Shown here: positions 52,691-60,726 of the stretch, piece by piece | Numbering within the stretch: position 1 is the stretch's first letter | Layout: each line of letters starts with the position of its first letter | Source of the DNA: an uncultured Lachnospiraceae bacterium | GTDB taxonomy: Bacteria; Bacillota; Clostridia; Lachnospirales; Lachnospiraceae | Reading direction: 5' to 3' | DNA length: 64,000 nucleotides | NCBI GenBank assembly: GCA_944384025.1 | Contig: CALWRS010000001.1 | Span: forward strand, 62,001 to 126,000 | The notes under the pieces: model-generated | What the model saw: only the letters and a program-made list of their open reading frames with translations | Told to the model about the DNA's origin: nothing | Databases searched by the model: none | Position numbers and translations under genes: made by a program

Positions 52691-52717
52691 TCAGGTCGAC
52701 CGGTTTCGACCGGCTGA
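52691..52717 (+). promoter_or_regulatory. Candidate L31 leader hairpin upstream of rpmE
   Basis: CCGGT (52700-52704) and ACCGG (52709-52713) enclose a TTCG tetraloop. Below it, TCAG (52691-52694) pairs with CTGA (52714-52717), leaving GTCGA bulged on the 5' side. A bulged hairpin just after the promoter of a ribosomal protein gene suggests an autoregulatory leader of the L31 type. No terminator or overlap with the ribosome site is seen. Confidence 0.5.
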
Positions 52718-52753
52718 TCGTTTAATAAATTTTGAAAATGAGAGGTGAAAGTC

Positions 52754-52954
52754 ATGCAGGAAGCAATTCAGCCGAAATACTACCAGGCAAAGGTAACTTG
52801 TAACTGTGGGAACGAATTTGTAACGGGATCTACGAAGGAAGAAATCCACGTAGAAATTTGTTCCAAGTGCCACTCGTTCTACACGGGTCAGCAGAAGGCT
52901 GCTAAGGCGCGCGGAGCTATTGAGAAGTTCAACAAGAAGTATGGACTTGAGTAA
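52754..52954 (+). CDS. rpmE: 50S ribosomal protein L31
   Basis: The 66-residue zinc-binding L31 has [20 protein letters not shown], the metal cysteines (CNC, CSKC) and [23 protein letters not shown] 52754 is used because AGAGGTGA lies upstream; GTG 52745 overlaps that site. It bridges the ribosomal subunits. A terminator follows at 52991. Confidence 0.95.
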   Translation: MQEAIQPKYYQAKVTCNCGNEFVTGSTKEEIHVEICSKCHSFYTGQQKAAKARGAIEKFNKKYGLE

Positions 52955-52990
52955 GTTCCCAAATTCGAGAGAACGAAATCGTGAGAAAAA

Positions 52991-53028
52991 AGGTTGAGGT
53001 GTATATTGATATATCTCAACCTCTTTTT
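52991..53028 (+). terminator. Terminator after rpmE
   Basis: AGGTTGAG (52991-52998) pairs with CTCAACCT (53015-53022), with more pairing inside (GTATA/TATAT), followed by CTTTTT. Confidence 0.88.
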
Positions 53029-53078
53029 CAATTTTCGAGACATTGTACGGAGTGCTTGAAAAAGGAGGGACCGGGAAG

Positions 53079-54065
53079 ATGAAGCCGTCAGGAATCGGCG
53101 GGCAGGCCGTCATGGAAGGGGTTATGATGCGCAACAAAGGCTATTACGCTGTAGCTGTGCGCAAGTCGGATCAAAGTATGGTTATTAAGGTGGACGAGTG
53201 GAAGAGCGTCACGCAGAAATATCCGTTTCTTGGCTGGCCGCTTATTCGCGGCAGCGTAAACTTGATTGAGTCCATGATTGTCGGAATGCGTACGCTTACG
53301 TATTCCGCAGGATTTTTTGATGAGGAAGACGAAAAGGGAAAAGATGGGCAAAAGAGCGAGGGACTTACTGCCGGCGCTATTTTTGCGGCGGTCGCATTGG
53401 CGATTTTGCTCGCGGTCGTCTTTTTTGTCTTTTGCCCTCTTTTGATTGGAGAGGCGGTGGCGGGGCTATTGGGTCTTTCCGAGAACGCTTTTTTTTGCAG
53501 CCTCCTAGAAGGCGTCATCCGGATTGCTATTTTTGTGGGCTATGTAAAGCTGATTTCGCGCCTGTCGGATATCAAGCGGGTATTTTGCTACCACGGAGCG
53601 GAGCATAAGACGATCAACTGCATTGAGCACGGCCTGCCGCTAACGGTAGAAAATGCGCGCAAGTCCTCCAAAGAACACAAGCGGTGCGGGACGAGCTTTA
53701 TGATCATTGTTATGGTTATCAGCATCTTAGTTCTTTCGGTTGCAAACGTTTTGATTGACCCGCTTTGCGGTGGGATGGGGCGTATTTTGCGGATTCTTCT
53801 GCGCTTTGGCATTCGTCTTTTGCTGCTTCCTTTTGTTGCGGGCATCAGCTACGAATTTCTGAAGCTGGCCGGAAGAAGCGAGAACCGGATCGTGAATCTG
53901 TTAAGCCGTCCGGGAATGTGGATGCAGGCGCTTACAACGCACGAGCCGGACGATGCGATGTTAGAAGTTGCAATTGCCTCGGTGGAAGCGGTTTTTGATT
54001 GGGAAGATTTTCTTGCCGGCGGAACCGGAGAAAAGCCGGTGAAGCTTGGGGAAACCCAGTTATGA
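53079..54065 (+). CDS. DUF1385 membrane protein
   Basis: The 328-residue protein belongs to DUF1385 (KPSGIGGQAVMEGVMMRNKG at the start; CYHGAEHKTINCIEHGLPLT; HKRCGTSFMIIVM). Helices lie at about 95-130, 145-175, 210-235 and 245-270. In Clostridia it usually sits just before prmC-prfA, as here, but its role is not established. ATG 53079 follows AAAGGAGGG; the longer frame starting upstream overlaps the terminator region. The end overlaps prmC (ATGA). Confidence 0.9.
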   Translation: MKPSGIGGQAVMEGVMMRNKGYYAVAVRKSDQSMVIKVDEWKSVTQKYPFLGWPLIRGSVNLIESMIVGMRTLTYSAGFFDEEDEKGKDGQKSEGLTAGAIFAAVALAILLAVVFFVFCPLLIGEAVAGLLGLSENAFFCSLLEGVIRIAIFVGYVKLISRLSDIKRVFCYHGAEHKTINCIEHGLPLTVENARKSSKEHKRCGTSFMIIVMVISILVLSVANVLIDPLCGGMGRILRILLRFGIRLLLLPFVAGISYEFLKLAGRSENRIVNLLSRPGMWMQALTTHEPDDAMLEVAIASVEAVFDWEDFLAGGTGEKPVKLGETQL

Positions 54066-54901
54066 GCGAGCGGGAAAGTTATCGGCTTGTGTGCCTGTCG
54101 TGCGCAAAGCAGCTGGAGGAGGCAGGGATTTTGGAGGCAGAGCTTGACGCCCGCCTGTTAATGCAATACGTTACCGGCTGGGACACGGCGACGTGGCTTT
54201 TGCGCCGCGGGGAAGAAATGCCGGAGGCAGAGAAAACCCGTTACGAAGCGCTTATTTGCCGCAGGCGAAAGAGAGAGCCGCTTCAATACATTACCGGCGA
54301 GCAGGAATTTATGGGGCTTTCCTTTTTCGTTACGCCGCACGTTTTAATTCCACGTCAGGATACGGAGCTTTTGGTAGAGCAGGCGCTTCCCTACGCAAAG
54401 GGACGCCGCGTGCTGGACGTTTGCACCGGCTCAGGGTGCGTCCTCATTTCGTTGGCGCGGTTTGCTGCGCCGCAAAGAGCCGTCGGCGCAGACATTTCCT
54501 TAGAAGCGCTCCAGGTTGCCAAAAGAAACGCACAGAGACACGCAGTGCAGGCGGAATGGGTGAAAAGCGACTTGCTTTGCCAGGTAGAAGGCGCGTTTGA
54601 CGTAATCACGGCCAATCCGCCGTATATTGACGCGCTGCAAATGCAAACGTTAATGCCCGAAGTCGGACGCTTTGAGCCGAAGCTTGCGCTCTTTGGCGGA
54701 GAAGACGGGCTTGTGGTATACCGGCGGCTTGTTTCGCAAGCAAAACAGAAGCTTGCAAGGGGCGGCGCGCTTTTTGTGGAAATTGGCTGTGAACAGGCGC
54801 AGGCGGTTACGGAGTTGTTTTTGGAAAACGGTTTTTGTGACGTTGCCGTATGTAAAGATTACGCCGGGCATGACCGGGTTGTGAAGGGGTTTGTAGGTTA
54901 G
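54062..54901 (+). CDS. prmC: Peptide chain release factor glutamine N5-methyltransferase PrmC
   Basis: The 279-residue SAM-dependent enzyme methylates the Gln of the GGQ motif of release factors. It has a helical N-terminal domain, the SAM site ([19 protein letters not shown]) and the catalytic NPPY ([12 protein letters not shown]). ATG 54062 overlaps the DUF1385 stop. Its substrate gene prfA follows after 16 bases. Confidence 0.94.
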   Translation: MSERESYRLVCLSCAKQLEEAGILEAELDARLLMQYVTGWDTATWLLRRGEEMPEAEKTRYEALICRRRKREPLQYITGEQEFMGLSFFVTPHVLIPRQDTELLVEQALPYAKGRRVLDVCTGSGCVLISLARFAAPQRAVGADISLEALQVAKRNAQRHAVQAEWVKSDLLCQVEGAFDVITANPPYIDALQMQTLMPEVGRFEPKLALFGGEDGLVVYRRLVSQAKQKLARGGALFVEIGCEQAQAVTELFLENGFCDVAVCKDYAGHDRVVKGFVG

Positions 54902-54917
54902 TTTTTTGGAGGAATTT

Positions 54918-55991
54918 ATGTTTGATCGATTAGAAGACCTTTTAAAGCGGTTTGAGGAGCTGGAATTAGAGCTTTCCGACCCGCTTGTAGCGTCGGATGC
55001 AGGGCGGTTTCGCAAGCTGATGAAGGAGCAAAGCGATCTCGCGCCCATTGTTGAGACGTACCGCGCATATCGGAGCGCAAAGCAAAATATTCAGGACAGT
55101 CTTGCTCTTTTGGAGAGCGAAAACGACGAAGAGCTGCGCGAGCTTGCAAAAGAAGAGCTTGCAGAAAGCAGGCAGGCCGTCTCCGAGTACGAGGCGAAGT
55201 TAAAGATTTTGCTTTTGCCAAAAGACCCATTGGATGAGAAAAATGTTATCGTAGAAATCAGAGGCGGCGCCGGAGGCGACGAGGCGGCGCTGTTTGCGGC
55301 GGAACTATACCGTATGTATGCGAAATTCGCGGAAACAAGGCGCTGGAAAACAGAGATGATGAACCTTAACGAAAACGGCCTTGGCGGGTTTAAGGAAGTT
55401 GTCTTTATGATTAGCGGACAGGGCGTTTATTCGCAGCTGAAATTCGAAAGCGGCGTGCACAGAGTGCAAAGAGTTCCTGTTACGGAATCCGGCGGGCGCA
55501 TTCATACGTCAACGGCAACGGTTGCAATTATGCCGGAAGCCGAGGAAGTAGACGTGCAAATTGACCCGAACGACTGCCGCATCGATGTGTTTCGTTCCTC
55601 CGGAAACGGCGGGCAGTGCGTAAATACGACGGACTCCGCCGTGCGGCTGACGCACATTCCAACGGGGATTGTCATCTCCTGTCAGGACGAAAAGTCGCAG
55701 TTAAAAAACCGCGATAAAGCCTTTAAAGTGCTGCGCTCAAAGCTCTTTGAATTAGAGCTTGAGAAAAAGCAAAAGGAAGAAGCGGCGTTTCGAAAAGGAC
55801 AGGTAGGAACCGGCGACCGTTCGGAAAAAATACGCACGTACAACTTCCCGCAGGGACGATGTACGGATCACAGGATTCACTTTACCAGCCATCGTCTGGA
55901 CGATATTATGAACGGGGATATTCAGGAGCTTCTGGATAACCTAATCGCCGCCGATCAGGCAGCGAAGTTAGCGACCATGAACGAAGAATAA
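54918..55991 (+). CDS. prfA: Peptide chain release factor 1
   Basis: The 357-residue RF1 reads UAA and UAG. It has the RF1 codon-recognition tripeptide region ([18 protein letters not shown]) and the hydrolysis motif [15 protein letters not shown], with [15 protein letters not shown] later. ATG 54918 follows TTGGAGG; TTG 54906 is not used. It is directly downstream of prmC, which modifies its GGQ. Confidence 0.96.
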   Translation: MFDRLEDLLKRFEELELELSDPLVASDAGRFRKLMKEQSDLAPIVETYRAYRSAKQNIQDSLALLESENDEELRELAKEELAESRQAVSEYEAKLKILLLPKDPLDEKNVIVEIRGGAGGDEAALFAAELYRMYAKFAETRRWKTEMMNLNENGLGGFKEVVFMISGQGVYSQLKFESGVHRVQRVPVTESGGRIHTSTATVAIMPEAEEVDVQIDPNDCRIDVFRSSGNGGQCVNTTDSAVRLTHIPTGIVISCQDEKSQLKNRDKAFKVLRSKLFELELEKKQKEEAAFRKGQVGTGDRSEKIRTYNFPQGRCTDHRIHFTSHRLDDIMNGDIQELLDNLIAADQAAKLATMNEE

Positions 55992-56005
55992 GGCAGAAAA
56001 AGGCA

Positions 56006-56788
56006 ATGATTACAAGCAGTAGCAACGAGAAAATCAAGTGGGTTTCGCAGCTTTTAAAAAAGCGGAAGCTAAGGGAAGAAGAGCGTCTTTTTGTTTGCGA
56101 AGGAAAAAAGATGTATTTCGAACTGCTTTTACAGAGGCCGGAGCTAATCAAAGAAGCGTTTTGGTCGCAAGAGGGCATTGCGGATTTGACAAAGGAAGAG
56201 CGGGCGCTTTTATCCGGCGCAAAATACGAGCTTGTCTCCAACGCCGTTTTCTCACGCCTTGCATCGACCGTAACGCCGCAGGGCGTGTGCGCGGTTGTGC
56301 GGATGCCGGAGCATTCGCTGGAAGCTTTGCTTGAAGGCGAGTGCCGCTTGATTTTACTGGAGCGCATACAAGACCCGGGAAACCTTGGGACCATCCTTCG
56401 AACTGCGGAAGCGGCGGGGATGACGGCGGTTGTCCTTTCTGAAGACTCCGTAGATGCGTTTAATCCAAAAGTCGTGCGCTCCACAATGGGCGCAATTTTT
56501 CGCGTGCCGTTTTTTTATGTGGCGTCGATGCCCGAGTTTCTTCGGATGCTTTTAAAAAAAGGAATTGCCGTATTTGCCGCGCATCTAAAAGGGTCGATGC
56601 CTTACGATGCGGTATCTTATGGAAATCGCTACGGGATTTTGATTGGAAACGAGGCGAACGGGCTCTCGGAAGAATGTACGTCGCTCGCTAGTCAAGCGAT
56701 CCGCATTCCCATGTATGGCAATGCGGAGTCGCTAAACGCAGCGGTTGCATGCGCAATTCTGGCATATGAATCAAGAAAAGAAAATTAA
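56006..56788 (+). CDS. TrmH/SpoU-family RNA 2'-O-methyltransferase
   Basis: The 260-residue protein has an N-terminal substrate-binding domain (ITSSSNEKIKWVSQLLKKRK) and a SPOUT domain: motif 1 LLERIQDPGNLGTILRTAEA, motif 2 YGILIGNEANGLSEE, motif 3 IPMYGNAESLNAAVACAIL. It would methylate a ribose in rRNA or tRNA; the site is unknown. It is 14 bases after prfA, with only a weak AAAAAGG site. Its end overlaps the convergent VanY gene by 4 bases. Confidence 0.92.
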   Translation: MITSSSNEKIKWVSQLLKKRKLREEERLFVCEGKKMYFELLLQRPELIKEAFWSQEGIADLTKEERALLSGAKYELVSNAVFSRLASTVTPQGVCAVVRMPEHSLEALLEGECRLILLERIQDPGNLGTILRTAEAAGMTAVVLSEDSVDAFNPKVVRSTMGAIFRVPFFYVASMPEFLRMLLKKGIAVFAAHLKGSMPYDAVSYGNRYGILIGNEANGLSEECTSLASQAIRIPMYGNAESLNAAVACAILAYESRKEN

Positions 56789-58053
56789 GGTTCCAAAGAA
56801 GGAACAGGCTCGGCCGTAGGAGACGGCTCCGTGCTTGGAGAAGGTTCCGCGCTTGGAGACGGCGTAGCGCTTGGCGACGGCTCCGTGCTTGGCGATGGTT
56901 CTGTGCTTGGCGTAGGTTCTGCGCTTGGCGATGGTTCCGTGCTTGGCGACGGCTCTGCGCTTGGAGACAGTTCTACACTTGGCGATGGTTCCAAACTCGG
57001 CGACGGCTCTGTGCTCGGATGCGGCGTGTTTGACGGGCGTCTTGTTGGCGTTGGCGTAGCCGTGTTCGTTGCCGGACGTCTCGTTGGCGTCGGCGTAGCG
57101 CTTGGCGACGGCGAAGGAATCGGAGTCGGAGATGCCGTCGGATGCGGCGTTATCGTGACTCCGTTTTTGTATGCAATGTACTCTTCTAAGCACATGCCTT
57201 TTTCGTACATTTCCGTAGCGGCCTCAATGCCGACATAGCGGAAGTGCCACTGCTCATACGTAATGCCGGTATAGCCGACCTTGTCCGCAGGGTAACGCAG
57301 AATAAAACCGTACTGATAGCAGTTTTTATGCAGCCACTCGTAATCGTATTCGGTCATCCAAATATCAAAACCAAGTCCGGTCCTGTGTTCGCTGCATGCG
57401 GCGGGAACCGTACGGGGAGGATTCATGTAAGGGTTTGCACCGTAGTCCGGGTCATCGGCTATACGGTCTTGCCAAAATCCGTCCTGCGTTTCGTAAGTGC
57501 GGTACGTTCCGGTTTCGGAAAATTTTACGTTTGAGCAGCCGGCGTTCATTGCGTCAAGGCACATTTGATTTAACGCAATCACTGCCGAGAGATTTCCACG
57601 CGCCGTCTCCGGGTTTACAATCTGGTAGCGGGAGTCGGTCAGGTAATCTTTAAAATAAACAAGGTTTTCCGGTTCTCCCGAGTAAATCAGAAAATGATCC
57701 CAGTTGACAAGCATAAGCGGATCAATCTTCCAGTTGTCTTCGTCAATCAGCGTGAAGTTCGAATCGGTTGTTACGCTTTCACACTCGCCCGGGACGTAAA
57801 CAAAATCCTCCGGCGTGGGCGTAGGCGTAGGAAGCGGCAGGCTGACGGTCGGCGAGACAGGAACAAACGTCGTGGGAGATGCGGACGCTATTAAAGAGCC
57901 CTGAACGGGCTTTTTTTCGTTTCTCGACGGCAGCAGGCAAGCGGCAATAAGCAGTCCAAGCAAAACAACAAAACCTACCAAAAGAGCAATAGACTCCACG
58001 GGATGCATTTGAAAAATTTGACGGGCAGCTTTTTTTAGGCGACGCGCGGTCAT
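56785..58053 (-). CDS. VanY-type D-alanyl-D-alanine carboxypeptidase with a Ser/Pro repeat tail
   Basis: The 422-residue protein has one N-terminal membrane helix (about 22-43), a linker, and an M15B/VanY peptidase domain (about 100-270) with the zinc and catalytic motifs SEHRTGLGFDIWM and YEQWHFRYVG. It would trim D-Ala from peptidoglycan or precursors. The last ~130 residues are low-complexity Thr-Pro and Ser-Pro-Glu repeats (EPSPSTEPSPS) to the very C-terminus. The start is at 58053 because GGAGG precedes it; the upstream frame is noncoding. Confidence 0.88.
   Translation of the reverse strand: MTARRLKKAARQIFQMHPVESIALLVGFVVLLGLLIAACLLPSRNEKKPVQGSLIASASPTTFVPVSPTVSLPLPTPTPTPEDFVYVPGECESVTTDSNFTLIDEDNWKIDPLMLVNWDHFLIYSGEPENLVYFKDYLTDSRYQIVNPETARGNLSAVIALNQMCLDAMNAGCSNVKFSETGTYRTYETQDGFWQDRIADDPDYGANPYMNPPRTVPAACSEHRTGLGFDIWMTEYDYEWLHKNCYQYGFILRYPADKVGYTGITYEQWHFRYVGIEAATEMYEKGMCLEEYIAYKNGVTITPHPTASPTPIPSPSPSATPTPTRRPATNTATPTPTRRPSNTPHPSTEPSPSLEPSPSVELSPSAEPSPSTEPSPSAEPTPSTEPSPSTEPSPSATPSPSAEPSPSTEPSPTAEPVPSLEP
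56800..57130. repeat. Tandem 18-bp-class repeats encoding the VanY tail
   Basis: On the plus strand, units like GTGCTTGGCGACGGCTCC recur with small changes at least 11 times from about 56818 to 57020, then looser copies to about 57130. They encode Ser-Pro-Ser-x-Glu-Pro units. Such arrays can change length by slippage. Confidence 0.85.
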
Positions 58054-58202
58054 TATGTAACCTCCATTTTTACAATTAGAATCAAGTCGATAAAATTCCC
58101 CATACTCAGCGATTTTACCACATTGTAGAAAAAAAAAACAGAGGAAATCACAAGAATTTACGAAAAGCAGAGATTTCGTCGAACGATTTTGGCAGCCGTG
58201 GC

Positions 58203-58231
58203 TTTTCATTATCGCCCGGATGGGCTATAAT
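58203..58231 (+). promoter_or_regulatory. Promoter of the coiled-coil membrane protein gene
   Basis: TTTTCA (58203-58208) and TATAAT (58226-58231), 17-base spacing; the AAAGGAGG site follows at about 58248. Confidence 0.6.
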
Positions 58232-58261
58232 ATTTGTAAATAATTGTAAAGGAGGCTGCGT

Positions 58262-59248
58262 ATGCTGTTGGATTTGTTAATGAATCATCAGATCCCCTAT
58301 ATTCTTGGAAGTGTGACGGTGTTTGGCATACTTTGGAATCTCGTGGAGGACAGCATATACAAAAGATATCTGCGGCAAGTTGCGCAGATGGAGCGCAAAC
58401 CAAAAAGCTGGCCGGGACAGTTAAAGACTCGGTTTGAAAGCTACTATAAGAGAAAGACCGGCGTTCGGAAAGTAGACTTGTTTGTGAAAAATTCTCTGGA
58501 TGGCAGAAGGTTTTTGGGAATCCGGCTGCGCGCGTGGAACCGGATTGGCGGGCAGTTTCCGGCAATTGTCCTTGCGGGAGGAATCGCAAGCGCACTTTAT
58601 GCGGGAAGCGAGCGCTTTTCCGCGCAGGAATGCATTCGGCTGCTTGGCTTTGGCGCGCTGTTTGGCCTGTGCGGATGGATTGCGGGGCGGCTGATTGGAG
58701 CGTGTGAGAGCAGGGAACGGCTGCAAAACGCGCTGAACGATTATTTCTCAAACTTCCTGCGGCCGCGCTTAGAGCAGCAATATATTCGCCGGACGGCATA
58801 CATTTTGCCAATTTCCGAGGGCGCTGCGGCGGGCGAAGCGCAAGCAAAGGACAATGCGAAGGCAGCAAAGAGCGAACTGCGCATGGAGAGCGCTGCGGCA
58901 GTGGAGGAAGCGCAGGAAAACAAAACGGAGGAACTTCGCAAAAAACGCAGGGAAGAGCGGGAGAAAAAGGCGGAGCGCGAGCGTATGCAGCAGCAAAATC
59001 GGCTTGCGGAGCGCAGAAGACGCGCCGAAGAGCGCGCGAAGCGGCAGCAGGAAGCTTTGCAGGCGGCGTACGAAGAAAAAAAGAGAAAGCTGGAAAATAA
59101 GTACATAGCGCTGCAAAAATCGGCAATGCCGGAAGGAAAAGCCGAGGAGACGCCGCAAAAGCAGCCGGAAAAGGAAATTGCTTGTACGGCGGAGAATTTG
59201 GCGGATCCGGATTTTATCGAGGAGGTGCTGCGGGAGTACCTTTTGTGA
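58262..59248 (+). CDS. Membrane protein with charged coiled coil, unknown function
   Basis: I do not recognise this 328-residue protein. It has a short hydrophobic N-terminal helix (about 12-28), a basic region (about 35-90), two helices (about 100-120 and 128-150), then a long Lys/Arg/Glu/Ala-rich coiled coil (about 200-285) and an acidic end. The ATG at 58262 follows AAAGGAGGC. It lies between vanY (divergent) and pgi and has its own promoter. It might be an envelope scaffold; there is no firm clue. Confidence 0.7.
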   Translation: MLLDLLMNHQIPYILGSVTVFGILWNLVEDSIYKRYLRQVAQMERKPKSWPGQLKTRFESYYKRKTGVRKVDLFVKNSLDGRRFLGIRLRAWNRIGGQFPAIVLAGGIASALYAGSERFSAQECIRLLGFGALFGLCGWIAGRLIGACESRERLQNALNDYFSNFLRPRLEQQYIRRTAYILPISEGAAAGEAQAKDNAKAAKSELRMESAAAVEEAQENKTEELRKKRREEREKKAERERMQQQNRLAERRRRAEERAKRQQEALQAAYEEKKRKLENKYIALQKSAMPEGKAEETPQKQPEKEIACTAENLADPDFIEEVLREYLL

Positions 59249-59277
59249 TTGATTTCACCGGATGGGAATGCTATAAT
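59249..59277 (+). promoter_or_regulatory. Promoter of pgi
   Basis: TTGATT (59249-59254) and TATAAT (59272-59277), 17-base spacing. Confidence 0.7.
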
Positions 59278-59324
59278 AGCCGCAAAGGCAATTGCACATA
59301 ACAAAAAGAAAAGAGGTAATCCAA

Positions 59325-60671
59325 GTGGAACGTGTAACCTTTGACTATTCTTATGCTTCCCGTTTTTTGGCACCGCAGGAAGTTTCGCTTCTTCGTGTAG
59401 CTGCGGAAGCGGCAAAAGACGAATTGCTCTCCCGCAAGGGAGCAGGAAATGATTTTCTGGGATGGATTGACCTTCCGGTAAATTACGACAGGGAGGAATT
59501 TGCCAGAATCAAAAAGGCGGCGCAAAAAATCCAGGGCGACTCCGAAGTGTTGCTTGTAATCGGCATTGGCGGTTCTTATTTGGGCGCCAGAGCAGCGATC
59601 GAATTCCTCTGCCACAGCTTTTATAATAACGTCTCAAAGGAAGTTCGGAAGACGCCGGAAATATACTACGTAGGAAACAGCATCAGTTCCACCTACATCG
59701 CGCACCTAAAGCAGGTGATTGGCGATCGGGACTTCTCCATTAACATGATCAGCAAGTCCGGAACGACGACCGAACCGGCCATCGCTTTTCGCGTATTTAA
59801 GAAAATGCTTATCGAAAAGTACGGCAGGGAGGAGGCAAATCGCCGGATTTATGCGACGACCGACAAAGCAAGAGGAGCGCTGAAAAATGTTGCGAACGAA
59901 GAAGGGTACGAAAGCTTTGTCGTGCCGGACGACGTAGGCGGACGTTTCTCGGTTTTAACCGCAGTGGGACTTCTTCCGATTGCCGTAAGCGGCGCGGACA
60001 TTGACAGTTTAATGGAAGGTGCGGCAGCTATGCGGGCGGCCTGCTTAGAAAAGCCTTACGAGGAAAACGACGCAGTTTTGTATGCGGCAGTGCGCAACAT
60101 CCTCTACCGCAAAGGAAAAACGACCGAAGTTTTAGCAAATTACGAACCGTCGCTGCATTACGTATCCGAATGGTGGAAGCAGCTGTACGGAGAGTCGGAA
60201 GGCAAGGACCAGAAAGGTATTTTCCCGGCGAGCGTAGATTTGACGACCGACCTGCATTCTATGGGACAGTTTATTCAGGACGGTTCGCGCATCTTGTTTG
60301 AGACCGTCTTGGAGCTTACAGAGAGTCCGGAAGAGATTGTGCTTGAAGCAGAGGACGTAGATTTGGACGGCATGAATTATCTTGCTGGAAAAACGGTCGA
60401 TTTCGTTAACAAGAGCGCTATGAAAGGAACGCAGCTTGCTCACATCGACGGAGGCGTGCCAAACTTGCTTGTTCGTATCCCGCGCAAGGATGCGTACAGC
60501 TTAGGACAGCTTTTTTACTTCTTTGAGTTTGCGTGCGGCGTAAGCGGCTACTTGCTTGGCGTAAATCCGTTTAACCAGCCGGGCGTAGAAAGCTATAAGA
60601 AAAATATGTTTGCACTTCTTGGGAAACCGGGATACGAGGAAATGCGCGAGGAACTTTTAAAGCGTTTATAA
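59325..60671 (+). CDS. pgi: Glucose-6-phosphate isomerase
   Basis: The 448-residue enzyme interconverts glucose-6-phosphate and fructose-6-phosphate in glycolysis. Signatures: [49 protein letters not shown], and the active-site HxxxQxG-like region [16 protein letters not shown] 59325 is preferred because AAGAGGTAATCC precedes it; TTG 59292 is not supported. A strong terminator follows at 60681. Confidence 0.94.
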   Translation: MERVTFDYSYASRFLAPQEVSLLRVAAEAAKDELLSRKGAGNDFLGWIDLPVNYDREEFARIKKAAQKIQGDSEVLLVIGIGGSYLGARAAIEFLCHSFYNNVSKEVRKTPEIYYVGNSISSTYIAHLKQVIGDRDFSINMISKSGTTTEPAIAFRVFKKMLIEKYGREEANRRIYATTDKARGALKNVANEEGYESFVVPDDVGGRFSVLTAVGLLPIAVSGADIDSLMEGAAAMRAACLEKPYEENDAVLYAAVRNILYRKGKTTEVLANYEPSLHYVSEWWKQLYGESEGKDQKGIFPASVDLTTDLHSMGQFIQDGSRILFETVLELTESPEEIVLEAEDVDLDGMNYLAGKTVDFVNKSAMKGTQLAHIDGGVPNLLVRIPRKDAYSLGQLFYFFEFACGVSGYLLGVNPFNQPGVESYKKNMFALLGKPGYEEMREELLKRL

Positions 60672-60680
60672 GACATCAAA

Positions 60681-60714
60681 ACCTCCGGCAGGACAACCCT
60701 GCCGGAGGTTTTTT
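60681..60714 (+). terminator. Terminator after pgi
   Basis: ACCTCCGGCAGG (60681-60692) pairs with CCTGCCGGAGGT (60698-60709), then T5. It lies within the 55-base gap before the next gene, so read-through or an unseen promoter must serve that gene. Confidence 0.9.
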
Positions 60715-60726
60715 AGGAGAATACAA

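Noticed and set aside
56800..57130. CRISPR-like array
   Set aside because: The units are in-frame codon repeats of a Ser/Pro tail, with no spacers between identical repeats.
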